Positions 26,401 through 37,909 of a stretch of 64,000 nucleotides of DNA are shown one piece after another. Within the stretch, counting starts at the first letter, position 1. Every line of letters starts with the position of its first letter. Position numbers and translations under genes: made by a program. The notes under the pieces were generated by a model that had not been told where the DNA came from, did not search any database, and was given only the letters and a program-made list of their open reading frames with translations. This DNA comes from Pithys albifrons albifrons. Lineage: Eukaryota > Chordata > Aves > Passeriformes > Thamnophilidae. The stretch covers positions 107,820,227 to 107,884,226 of the forward strand of contig NC_092458.1 in NCBI RefSeq assembly GCF_047495875.1. Direction: 5' to 3'.

Positions 26401-28316
26401 AGAAGTCTGGATGCCCACAGTCTTGTCCTTTACAGAAAGATCTTTTAATGCTTTGCAGATTAGAAATCTGTCACTAAATGGAAAAGCAAGATTTTAAAAA
26501 TTATAATACCATGCGAAAACAAGTATGTGCATTATGCAGCAAAACAAAATTGACCTTAGTTTATTTGTACTAAGTCTGGTGGAGGGAATGTTTTGCTTTA
26601 GCTACCCAAGAATAAGTGTCTCTCTTGCTCTCAAGATACTTTGCACTGGTATTAGTGTCTCAGGATCCCAAGCTTGTATATATCAGGTAACAAGGCAGTT
26701 TAAATTTCCATTCTTTATTTCAGACCTCTTCATTATTCTCAGGCTTTGACTTTGTCACTCTTGTATTATGATTCCATAATGGGAAAACAGAGAATATAAT
26801 TTTCACCATCTAATGAGTAGAGGACAGGGATTATATTAGCCTGCATGGTGCAGAAAGCATCTCTTTCTTTTCATCTTCTGCCAGCAGTTTTGGGGATAAA
26901 TAAGAGAGAATTATGATAATGAAGAATATCCCTTTTTAAATTGTAGTTATTCAAGTAATAAGGAAAATGGACTAATGTGAAGTCCTAGCCATTAAAGTAG
27001 AAAACAATAGTATAAACATAGGCAGGTTATTATACAGCTACTTTGTTATCAGTACACAAAATATTTAATACCACAGTATTAACTAGTGGTCTCCCACAGA
27101 GATCTCAGCGTGAGACTGGCTGAGCACCTCATGAACTCTTCAGTCTAGTTCTGGCTGTATCACAGTTATGGAAGCTTGGGCTTGGTACCTGCTCTTGCCA
27201 TCTATGATTTCCCTTTAGTCTTTTCTTGGCACGGATCCTTTGTTTGTAAATAAGTGTCCCAGTGAGTTGAACGTTGTATAAGTTTGTTATCTTCCTTTTT
27301 TCTTATTCACCTGGCAAGTATAGTGACACAGAGTGCTCCTTAAGGCAATGTTACCTTACCTGAAAAGCTAATCTGACAGCACGCAAACATCGGGGAAAGG
27401 CAGAACTGAGGCTACTGTGCTTTCTGAGTCAATAAATCAAAGTCTCTGTTCTTTTGTCTTTGTTTCTGGTCAGCTTTAGGAGAAGAGGGGCCACTGTATC
27501 TTCAGCCAGAATACGTTGAAATCATAATTCAGCAAGTGAACTTCACTTCCCAGGTTCACTGAATTTATTAGAAAATCTCCAGAGCCATTACTGCTTTCTT
27601 TTTTTGTTAAAAGACTGGCTCATAATCATTAGGCAGTCATTTCTACTTAGCCTTTTCAATGACTAATCTATAAAGTTTCAGTAATGTTCAAAAAGGCATA
27701 CAAACATAGTATGGAACTTTCCAGATTAGTTCAGATGTCTTTTTTAAATTTTATTTTTTTGTTTTCTTTAGGTTTGTTGGTTGTTTTGTTTTTCCCTGAT
27801 GAGCCAGTAACACAGTATAATTACACATATTGCAAACAAGGACTCTGTGTAACAAAATCAGTAGCTTTTGATTCTCTGATGATTCACCAGGATTTTACCC
27901 TCCCAGCAATGAGTTTTCATAAGCCCCAGTAGGATTAGTGGAAAATATTCCTATTGATTGTAAGAGATTAATCATATTTTTTCTTCTCATGTTTTATTCC
28001 TGTTGTGTCTGCTTCTTCACTAGTGTGCTCTAATATGACGACTTTCCTTTGTACCTGTCACCATCACATGTAGAAAAAGATCAGTGAAACTTGTCAGTCA
28101 CTGAATAACATTTTCATTCACAAAGTTGTCTAATTACAAGTTTCAGTTAAAACTTTCCAGGTACCTTTAGCACTTTGGAAATTTTTAGCTGTTTGACCAC
28201 CTTTGTCTTTCCTTCAGAAAAGTTCTTAGCTTCATCGTTAGTTTTTAGGTTTTTTTCCTGTACATTAAGGCTGTTGAATCATCCATGTGTTGAAAGAAAA
28301 AATAAGGAATTAAAAC
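23430..28316. other. Non-coding stretch with no recognised gene
   Basis: AT-rich sequence with homopolymer T and A runs. Short frames, all under 90 codons, show no recognisable domain. No repeat family was identified. Confidence 0.6.
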
Positions 28317-28668
28317 TGTATTGGGTTTGAGTGGCAAGGTTTTGGTAGCAACGGGGCTACAGCAGAAGTGGAGAACACTGGGATTGAAGTTGAGCCTGGG
28401 AAGAAGGAATGGGTGGGGGGGAAGCTGTTTCATGACTTTGTTTTTATTTCTCATTACCCTACTCTGATTTGATTGGTTATAATTGGATTAATTGTCCCAT
28501 ATTGACTCTGTTTTGTCTGTAAGAGTAACTGGTGAGCGATCTCTCTCTGCCTTTATCACGATCCATGAGCCTTTAGTTGTGTTTTTTCCTCCCCTGTCCA
28601 GCTGAGGAGGGCAGTGATAGAGCAGCTTTGGTGGGCACGTGGCATCCAGCCAGGGTCAAACCACCACA
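28317..28668 (+). mobile_element. Endogenous retrovirus LTR, internally shortened
   Basis: The 5' end TGTATTGGGTTTG followed by GGCAAGGTTTTGGTAGC, the middle GTTGAGCCTGGGAAGAAGG with GGGGGGGAAGCTGTTT, and the 3' part CCTGTCCAGCTGAGGAGG, GATAGAGCAGCTTTGGTGGG and GGCATCCAGCCAGGGTCAA are in the order of a widespread avian ERV LTR. It ends CCACCACA. From memory of that family the central portion is missing here, so this is either a short subfamily or an internal deletion. Unlike the LTR at 21194, no direct repeat is obvious at its borders (AAAAC left, ACCCT right), so it is old, truncated or rearranged. No gag, pol or env reading frame follows. Confidence 0.8.
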
Positions 28669-28893
28669 ACCCTCTTCTAGATGAGGGTCTGACCCATCTG
28701 TGGGGACAGAGGCAAGTTCCTACATCCTCACTGCAGCTCAGCTGCAGGTTCAAAGTATCTCCTCAGAAACTGGAAACAGAGGACTCCTGTCTCCCATGTG
28801 AAATCTTCAACACTGAGCTCTCTTGGCTCAAGCTGGGTTAAGTTACTCATCTCGCTTTTGTAAACACGTTTGCCTCTCTTTCTGTTTTGAAAG

Positions 28894-29063
28894 GAATTTG
28901 CAACTCCTGTTTATTTGTTGAAAGATAAGACCTAAGTGCCTGTCTTTGTGAGGGAGGTCTGTGCGTTATCTTCTGAGTGGAGGGAAATGGATCCCAGTAG
29001 TGGTAAAACAAAAAGAAAAGGAAAAAAAGTCATGCTGAGAGTGTACAAATTTTCCAGGCAAAG
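28894..29063 (+). other. Exon-like segment with short open frame (hypothetical)
   Basis: A long pyrimidine-rich tract ending in AG (28871-28893) precedes the segment, and it ends at CAAAG followed by GTAAGTT, a near-consensus splice donor. Inside, an ATG at 28987 in good context (A at -3, G at +4) opens 25 codons plus two bases running into the donor. The predicted start is MDPSSGKTKRKGKK, a lysine/arginine-rich segment without a signal peptide, and I do not recognise the protein. The frame is also open 15 or more codons upstream of the ATG, with a TAA further 5'. The segment lies 226 bp downstream of a same-strand LTR, so it could be an LTR-driven alternative first exon, an ordinary exon of a gene spanning the window, or chance. 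Splice-like signals are common by chance in 64 kb. Confidence 0.2.
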
Positions 29064-29559
29064 GTAAGTTCTATGCTTATAGAGGATTTCTCCCATCCAC
29101 TCTAACTCCTTTTTTCCTTCACATGTTTAAGGGCAGACCTTCCCCTCATGCAGGGCAATAGCTTCTGCTTGTGGGGACTATCAAACAGCGGTCCAAGAAA
29201 TGCTCAGCACTGTGATATATTTTGTCACCATTGAACTTCAGCCTTATTTGAAATCAGATGTAGCCTACAGAATTTGAGACAGGCTTCCTTGGATGGAAGG
29301 CAGCTAAGATTGTGGCATTTCATAAATGGCGCGTCTCTGTGTTGGCTTTACCCATACCATGCAGCAGTTTTAAAGCAAACCAAAAGGTATACCTTCCTAG
29401 TTTGCCTAATTTCAGCCTCTGTAAAGTGGATCAGTATTTGTTTTGCTTGTAATTTCTATGAACTGTCCATATGTAGGATGTTTTCAGAGGTTCTGCAAGT
29501 TCTTTTCCCTTGCTATTACTGAAGTGGTGGTTTTGAATAACTGTATATTGTGCACAAAA

Positions 29560-30135
29560 GCAGAGATTGCCAAAAGAGTAGTGGAAGGAAATTTGAGAAG
29601 GAGGAGGCCCTGACAGCTGCCGAGCAGCAGCATGTGCAGCTCAGTCTGTGCTGAAAGTTGCAGCCGAGACGGGCAGTGCTAAGGAGATAGAGTTGCTCTA
29701 ACTGCAGTCCATTTGTAATGAGATAAGGAATACTGACAGGAACAGTGAGTTAGTGGCTCCCCTCCAACGAGAGCTATTGACTGAACATTAGGTTTTGCAT
29801 GAGATGGTGATGCAGTCGATAAAAGCATCAGGCCTTGTTTGGAGTAACACCGCCGATTACTCTCTAATTTGCTGCCTGGAAGTGAGCCACGGACATCTCA
29901 GCCTTGTGTTTAGTGTTGATGAGATCTAGAGCGAACATTTAATCTTATGTTTACTAGCGCACCACTTGTAAGGAGGATGAAGCGCCACAAAAGGGCAACT
30001 CTCTGATGGCTTTCCAGCAGTAAAGCTTTGTTTTAGCTGCAATCCAACTCAAAGCTGCAACTTGATAAGGATTGTTAGTTTTTTAAACTGTAGCTCAAGG
30101 CAATCTGTTAAAGCTTTGATGGGTGACTTTTTTTT
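29560..30135. promoter_or_regulatory. Candidate conserved non-coding / enhancer block
   Basis: This is one of the two strongest regulatory-looking stretches. CpGs are retained in many separate words (TGCCGAGC, CCGAGACGG, CAACGAGAG, AGTCGATAAAAG, ACCGCCGATTAC, CCACGGAC, AGCGAAC, TAGCGCACC, AAGCGCC). It contains TTTGTAATGAG, TCTCTAATTTGC, GATAAGGATTGTTAG and paired CAGCAGCAG words. No long frame is open. The combination of intact CpGs and homeodomain, GATA and SOX-like cores over about 550 bp is what ancient vertebrate enhancers look like. Alignment is needed to prove it. Confidence 0.45.
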
Positions 30136-30139
30136 TAAT

Positions 30140-33100
30140 GTACGCATGATGTTTACCTGTTGACTAAATCATAGTATTCATTTTCCAAATTACAGAAGTC
30201 TCAATTCTTCAGCGTGCTCTAGCTAGAAGGGGACATCTATTCACTTGTGTAGTCTCACAGCTGGGAGCCCACATGGCTGCGGCTGCAGTTTGCAGGGCCA
30301 GAGCTCTTCTTCCAGCCTTTTTCTCTGCTGACAGATTTCTTATTGACAGTGCTTTATCGATGCTGTTTGCTTTCTAGATTTATTCATGCAGTGAATTAAT
30401 TTGGATTCTTTTGTTTGTTTGTTTTCTGTCTAGAAAGTTATTGAGCATGTTCACAGGGATATGTAATTTCCCTTGCATCTATACTATGGGCTAACAAAGT
30501 TTAGCTGAAATAAAGGTTCAAGTGCAAGCCAGCAAATAGGAAAGGAAAAAAATTACAAGGGAGGAGGGAGAACTGTAATTTAAGTAATTTTAAGAAAATC
30601 TTTCAGGACTTCATTTGTGCAACTTCAGTGTGCTTCTGTTTACAGGAATATAGTCAGTTCAGATACCTGTAAGAGAAATCTCATCCTATTCTATGGCCAC
30701 TGGTACAAAATATAGAGAAGGTATTTTGTACAAAACTTAAGATAGTTCAGGAGATTTGAGAGATAAGGTTTTTCACTTCTTGGCTTTTCATGCCTTCACA
30801 CCACGTATTATTCATACCCAGTGATGATTTGAATCTTCTGTGCAATTAAATATCCAAACTGTAAATAATTACAGTAGGAAAGAGTTGTACCTCAGAAAAA
30901 GCAAACAGTTCCCCGAACCATCATTAACCCTAACTGTGGTTTAAATCTTTCAGAAGAGGTCAAGTGGCATTTGTTCAGAAACCTTACCAGTTTCAGTACA
31001 GTTGGCCAGTCTCTCTAAAGATGTCCTCCCTTGGCTTTAGGCATTTGAGAAGGTGCTTTTCCCCATTTTTTAGTTCCTGTTGCATGAGAATGAATTGATT
31101 TTTTTTATTCCTGTTCCATGGGAAAGTTGAGGAATCTGTTTACAACCTATGAATAATGACTAATTGTACAGATTTGTTAGCACCACATAGGATTTATGTT
31201 TGATACTGCTTTAGCTGTATCTAGATTTGGAAATATTTATAGTGTTATATAGCCACTCTGGGAATTCTGTTCAGGCTTAAACTGCCCTATCTACTCAGTG
31301 AGGTCAATCATGAGGAGGTCAGGTTTGTTAGCCCTCCTGTAAGCCTGCTGATAGCCTCTGCCTGCCTTTAGAAATGCCCAAGCCCTTATAGCGTGGGAGA
31401 ACAGTCACCCTCTGTCCAGTTCACAGGCACAACTTCTCAATGACTTTTCCTGTATTTGTTTAAAACTGGAAAAAAGAAAAGAAGTTTGTGTAGCATGTGA
31501 GCCTTTTGTTCATCATTTCTGTATACATTGAAACCATTCAAATGGAGTGACAGTCATGTTTCATGGCAGATGATGCTTATTTTCATATTTTCTGTGAATT
31601 GTGACCAATACAGGCTTTTTGGAGTTACTTTGGAAGAGATGTGAAAACCAGGTGAGGCCCTCAGAAGCTCTGTGTAAGGCAGAAGAGCAAAATTATGTGA
31701 GTTCAAAGGAGAAGGCTTGTAAGGTGGTTGAACACTCATCAGAGACAGAGAACTGGAAAGGACAGATTCTAAAGGGCGGAAACTTGAGAACAAAAGTACT
31801 GAACCATTCTGGAGATGCTGATCTAGGAAAAGGAATGTTTAATGGAAACAAGAAAGGAAATTAATTTAAGGAAATTCACACTACTCTTATTTTGTCTGTT
31901 CCTGGGAATATTTCCTGATGTGAAGGCAAGAACAGTAGGGTGTATGGGGGGATTTAATTACCTGTATCCCTGTGTCCGTTTGCATAAGTTAGCATAAACT
32001 ACAGCCTGGCCCCGACAAAGCCCATCCAGAGATGGGACTCCTGGGAGACACTGCATTTAATTTGCTCATTTACTGTAGAGGTTCATCTGAGCTTGGATAT
32101 CACACTAATGTTCCTGGTGGCTGGGTGGGTGGGTTGTTTGAGCTTATTTCTGTTGACGGGTTGGTCTAATTAAGAGAGGGCTTCTGCACAGTGCTACACC
32201 AGAGAAGCCATGGACTAAACTAGTACCACCATGCTGCTGGTGAGATTAAGTGATACTGTTCTTCATTTTGCTGGAGGGCAATGTTTTCCTCAAAACAGAA
32301 TATCCCTGAGCTAGTGTAAGGGTTATTAAACTCATGCAGATGTATTCAGGCTCTTATAGCTGCTCAGTGTAATGATTTAATTAAATTAATTAAGCCAGAA
32401 TAGTACTTGAGCACTGAATAATTTATCAAAATAGATGTAAGGGAAGAATCAAAGCAGTATGTCTCCCCAGATTTTGTCTGGCATACGGGAAACTTTGTCA
32501 TGCTGTGATCATCTTCCTTAAAAATATGGCACTGGACAGCACTCCTGAAAGCTGTTGGGGTGGACTGCATGGAAATCTCTGCTTAGCAAGAACAGCATGT
32601 AATATGGTACTGAATTTAGAGGCTCCTAGGCTTAGGCTGCTGTAATGAATGTGTTATCAGGGTATACATGAAGAGATGTGACATCACGCAGAGGGGTAGA
32701 GAGCTGGCCCAGGCTGAGTTTTCTCATGAGTAGATGGTACACAAAGTTGTATTCAGAAGCCTTTGTGGTCTGGAGCAAAATAAGAAAACATTGGCCGTAG
32801 TACACTCTCAGAAGACTGACGTCAAAAGTGTCACCAAGGGTGGGCAGGAATACCTGGTCTTTGTTAACCTTTTCAGGCCACAGTCAGCAGAGTGGTGTGT
32901 GATGGACCATTGTATTTTCTTCAGGCTCAAAAGTCAAAGGCTGAAATAACGGTTTAAATGAAGAGATTTATTCCAGCTTGCTGGACTTCACAAAAATACA
33001 AGATTTTTCATTTTACCGAATGGGTCATTTTGTGTATTTTACGCCAGTTGATTCTTCTAATAAGATTTAATTGAATGGCTAAGAATTAATTACACCTGTG

Positions 33101-34540
33101 TCTTGGTAGGGCCTATAGGAAAGTGGAGGAGAGCTGAAGTACTGCAGGAAAACTCCATATTTTACTTGTAATGGGTTGGAGCTCAGTTTTTGTGACAAAT
33201 ATTTTAATCTTAGTATCCTTATAATGCTTTTGACTTTTTCTGCTTTTGCTATTGTTGCCATTCTGTGCCCTAGTCTGCATCCTGCTTTTGTCTGGAAGAA
33301 ACTTCAGCTGTGAACAGTGAACTTGTATGTGTACTTGTGTTTTGACAAATACATACTTATCAAGGGATTTGCTAAACCAGTAAATAAAACCTGGAGTTCA
33401 TCTGAAGGTATGGTTTGGAAATAGTGATATATACCAGGCAAGAAGTCTATAACAGTTTCCACTAGATTTACTTTATGAAATACTCTTACCAGTCACTAAA
33501 ATTCAGTTGCCAGTGACACACAGCTGAATTCCAAGTGAAGTGCATGTCTACAGGAAGTACATATGTGTACTTAATCAATTGAGCCTATGGGAGATTCTTT
33601 TCCAGGTAGGCAGATTGTAAACTGGAATTTGGTCTGGATCCTGAGAATAGGTGCCACAAGGTATTGAATACAGGAGGACTTCACCAAAACCCTCAAGGCT
33701 TGTAGTAGTGCAGTGCTGCCTCACTCCAGCCCTGAGGTGTGGACTGAATACCTCATTGTCTCTGGTTCAGACTCTATTGAAGTTCACTGGGAAGAGAAAT
33801 CCCTTGCCCTGTTTTTAATGGGCTTTGGATCTTCCCCTGGGAGGGAATTGTGTCAGCTTTGAATCATGAAACTATTTTCTGGTGCACCTGTGTTTTCCTT
33901 GGAAGACTCCCATGTAAACAGAGGTGACAGGGTCTTGCTCAAACCTGTGAGATTTGAGATCAAAGCCCAGGGCAGAACAGCTCTAGTGGCAGGAGCTGAA
34001 CAGAACCAGCCACAATGCAGTGGCTGTGCAGTGGGGTTTCCTGTGGGAAAACTCAGCCCTCCAGAGGTGATGCCCATGAGGAAAACCATAGCCAGGGAAA
34101 GATCTTCAGTGATACTGGGCTGGATGCAGCTGCACTGTGGCTGGGGAAAAGAATGAACATCTGTGTGCTGACCCCTCAGGTTGGAAGACCAGAAGTTTGC
34201 AGACTGGACTGGGCTAACAGTGATACCAGAAAGTACAGACTTGGAACTTCCCTCTCTTTTCCCTCTCCCCTGTGCTTCAGAACCTCTGAAACAACAAGAG
34301 AATGGCTTTTTCGTGGTGTCTCATGTAAATAAAGATTAGTTGGATTAGTTATCTTCTACAAGTAATTGCAGGGTAAGAAGCCTTGCTAAAATTTCCAATT
34401 TGTATAAAACAAACATTGAAATCTAGCAACCATGAAGTCAACTACTCAATCTCTAGCAAAGGTGCTGCCAATTTTCTTTTAATCCTTTAGGACAGTGGCT
34501 TAACTCATGATATAAAGAAAACTGCTGTTCTACAAGTCTA
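30140..34540. other. Non-coding stretch with minor motifs
   Basis: Holds a (TTTG) run at 30408-30424, a G-rich TGGCTGGGTGGGTGGG segment near 32118-32135, a perfect CRE palindrome TGACGTCA at 32818-32825, and a GC-richer patch at about 33690-34310 that I cannot assign to a repeat family. No coding gene was recognised. Confidence 0.55.
32818..32825. promoter_or_regulatory. CRE palindrome
   Basis: TGACGTCA is the full consensus site for CREB/ATF factors. There is no promoter context (no TATA box, CpG cluster or exon) around it. A single 8-mer is weak evidence of function. Confidence 0.3.
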
Positions 34541-34549
34541 CTTTTTGCA

Positions 34550-34860
34550 AACTCACAAGAATAAACTGTATTAAATCTGTCTAAATAACCCTGTGCCCAA
34601 AGGCCTGTTGGTAATTAGGATCCTGTTTGTGAAGATTGGTATAAAGAATAATTACTCTAGAGGCATCCATATCGCTGGACAACAAACCTGCATCTCAAGA
34701 GACAACGGCATTAATTGTAAAGTGTGTATTTTTTTCTCCCTGCACAGCTTACATCAGCCTGCTTTGCAAAATCTAAAATCAGCAAGTAATTTAGCTTTCT
34801 TTCAGTGCTTGGTAGACTGGAAACTGAGGATTTTAATTTCTTTAAAGGTCTGAAAAAACC
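34550..34860. promoter_or_regulatory. Candidate conserved non-coding block
   Basis: The block contains GGTAATTAGGATCC, AGAATAATTACTC, CATCCATATCGCTGG, GACAACGGCATTAATTG and a TTTTTTTCTCCCTGCACAG segment that also resembles a splice acceptor. The retained CpGs and homeodomain cores distinguish it from its neighbours. No coding frame is convincing. Confidence 0.3.
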
Positions 34861-37000
34861 CCCAACCTAAAAGCAGCCATCAATGATCACTCTAAATCTA
34901 GTTAAGTGTGGACACAGCATGTTCACTGCAGAGACTAGTTTCTTGTCCTTTATCCTGTGGTAATTTTTGATGATGAGTTTGCATTATTCATCCAGATAGC
35001 ATATTTGTTTCACTGTCCACCAGATCTGGTAGTGTAGCATCTTGAAATATTTTTGTCAGTTAATTCTGAACCATTACATTTTGTTCACCAACATAACTCT
35101 CTATCAGCCTTTTGATACAGAGGAGGAAAAATTATCTGTGTCATCGTCATCTCCACTGTGAATGTATTGTGGGAATTTTCATGTGAAAAATGCTATCAGA
35201 GATGCTTATAATGTAGGTTACAGTACTAAATCATAAAACTGGAAATGTGTGGTTGTTTCTAAAAGTTCTTAATCCCTCCAGGGCCTGGCTTCAATAAAGA
35301 GGTTTATATAATGATTTGTTTTGCTTACAATGTGCAAAGGTAATATCTCATTCTGATAAGTGCAAAGTTAGGAGCAGATTAACTGTTTAAAATCTGTTTG
35401 AGAAGATGATCTACAAATGAAGAGTTTTCCTATTTTGTGCCATATGCTTTTAAGACTCCAGACGTTCATGGTTTTGAAGTGAGATGGCAGATAGAAGTGA
35501 GTTTGTATTTACGATTTTAATAGTGTTTACTTGAATTAAAAATTAGATACATAGTTCAAATAGCAAAGCCTCTGGCATGGTAATTGTTTCTAGCTGTAAT
35601 GAGTATAAAATGGACTAAAATGGAACCTGGATTATAACTGTATTGTTTTATAATTTATTGGGAAAGCCAAAAGCCAACTGAACATTGAAGGAACATAATT
35701 CTGACTTCCCCTGATCAATAATATATAATATAAGCTTCTTTTATGTGCACAATGACATGTTGGAATTACAGAATATTTACTGAATTGTGCTTTTCTGTGA
35801 ACATGCCTTGTCCCCCTCCCCCAAATGCGAGGCAATATAGTGATGAAGATGAAATTGCATCATTAACTTGGTTTGCATGAAAAAGTAAAAAGCTGCTGCA
35901 TGCCATAGAAGTACACTGTTGCAGAATTCATTCTTATAGGAGTCTTTAAGTTTTCATTAAACAAGAGGTTTGTAGAATTTAAAGCAATAACAAAGCAACT
36001 TTTAATGAAAATCAATGAATAACAACATTGTGGATTGACAATGACCTTAATGAGGCCATAATGAAGATAGTAGTGTATTTAGAATACAAGAGTGTGTCTA
36101 GTAAAATTGTGAGCTGGATCTCTTGTCATAAGCTACATAAACCACTGTTCATATTTTGAAGAGTTTTCAATATAAAAAGTCAGACTATATAAAGTTAAAA
36201 TAATGTAAATGACTTCTCTATTGCAAAAGTTTAAAATTATGCTTAATGCCTTAAGAACTAAAGTAGTCGAACATACACTTTTCTCACAAAGTCATGTGTG
36301 TCCAAGCAATTACTTTGTTTACCCATAAAATCTTTCAGTCATTTTAATTTAAACTGTTGCATCTCAGTGTGGATCCTCTGGAGGCACAGTTTTTGTGTAG
36401 ATTTAGGTTAATTTCTGCACAATCACTTCTGTCAAGTCCAAATAAACTTTGTTCAAAGTAATTTAAGGGTGTCCACAGGAGCTCTGTAACTCTTTCAACT
36501 AAGCCTAATTATCATACCTTTGAATGTTTTGGTCTAAAAGGCGAAGAAAAAAAGATACAGCTTACTTCTCTGGATAGTCAGGATGTGAGATTAGGTAGCA
36601 GTACCAAACATTTCTTCCTCTGTGCTCTCTGAATATTGCTGGCTGTTTTTATTACTTTTGACCATAAAAAGTGAATAGTTTCTTTTTAACAATAGTAATA
36701 GTAGTAGTAGTCATGGTACTTTTAATAATTTTTGTCTCTAGGCAAAATCCTGCGCCCTCTGAAGTATATAGGGTTTGTTGCCAGTGATTTATGTGGAGTT
36801 TGGATTTCACATTTAGTTGTGGATCTGAGGTTGTGGCACTTGATGTGAATTAAAGTTTCCTCCTTTGGTGAAAAAGATCATTTTCCTGTCCAGGACACTT
36901 AGTCTTCTCAAAAGACAACTTAGCCTCAAGTGCCCTTGCCTTTATTTTCCCCACATGAAGTTGTGCAGATGGAGGCAACTGACTGAAAATAATACTGGCA
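34861..37000. other. Non-coding stretch; one possible conserved segment
   Basis: Mostly AT-rich. Around 35990-36080 the words AATCAATGAATAACAACATTG, GATTGACAATGACC and TTAATGAGGCCATAATG suggest clustered SOX and homeodomain sites. A short (TAG) run lies near 36693-36710. Nothing coding was seen. Confidence 0.5.
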
Positions 37001-37600
37001 GCAGCTGCACCTCCAGCACTGAGCTGCCAGGACACCTCTCTTGCCCACACTGCCACCTTCTTAGGGCTCTTATGCATGTGGTCAGGATCTGCTGCTCTCA
37101 GAGTGTGACCTTGTGCTCAGACTCCACATGCTGCCCCTCTGTGGGGGCCCTTGGTCGAGGTGATCAATCCAATGGCACTTTGGCCAATGACCACGATGTC
37201 CACAGCCTTCTGAGCAAAGGTGTGATGGGTATGATAAGTTTTAATAGCTGGGAGTGAGTGGTGTGGCAGAAGGTTCCCCTGGTCGCTGTGCCCTTGTCTG
37301 TGTGGCAGCTTTGTGGATAAGGAGTTGTTGGTGCTTCCCAAAAACATGCTGCAGGAGGTCTGAGGGCAGGTGGGGATAAGGATGTGGAGTGCCTGATGGG
37401 CAGCAGAGAGGCAGCAAGTGAAAGGGCAGGAGCTCAGGCTGGGAGCTGTCATAAGGCCAGATCTCAGGAACCATGGACAGCCAAAGGCTGTCTGGAAAGG
37501 CCTTTTCACACTGCACAGTGTGGAGTTCACAGCAACACTGGGTTGTGGGTGCAGGGCAAACCTGAAGAAACACATTTGATAAGGAGACACCCTGTGAAAA
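37000..37600. other. GC-richer patch of unknown nature
   Basis: About 600 bp are clearly richer in G and C than both flanks. The - strand is open for 157 codons here and partly open in a second frame. The translation is low in recognisable structure (many P, S, H and C, no domain), and open frames lengthen automatically where stop codons are depleted by GC content. It may be a decayed mobile element. No TG...CA ends, target duplications or CR1 end were found. Confidence 0.45.
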
Positions 37601-37820
37601 CTTTGCGTCTGGCCTGCTTACTTAGTCATCAAGATTTTGCTATTCTTTAAAAATTGCCTGTTCTGGGAGCAAATCTAATGAACCTTGGACTTTGTGTTTT
37701 TTTTAAGCCCCCTTGGTATTTTTCAGTGGTGTTTGTAAGAAAAAAAAATTCAGGTAGTGCCTCTTCAAAGCCCTGGCAGACACAGGGTCCCATTGCAAGA
37801 TGGCTTTTCGTGTAATTGAT

Positions 37821-37900
37821 CTAAAAAAAAAACAAACAAACCAAAAAAACCCAACAAAACCCAAACCAAACAAAACCAAAAATACCCCCCAAACAACCAA
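37821..37900. repeat. A/C-only low-complexity tract, 80 bp
   Basis: Eighty bases without a single G and with only two T (37822 and 37883), built from AAAC, CCAAA and AAAACC units. It is the longest of five such tracts in the window. Confidence 0.9.
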
Positions 37901-37909
37901 GCCCCTGCC

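Noticed and set aside
27684..27932. An 82-codon frame with a hydrophobic segment
   Set aside because: The hydrophobic stretch comes from a T-rich run, with no signal-peptide structure, splice context or recognisable family.
37117..37590. A 157-codon - strand protein gene
   Set aside because: No recognisable domain, biased residue content, and a GC-rich patch in which stop codons are rare on this strand.
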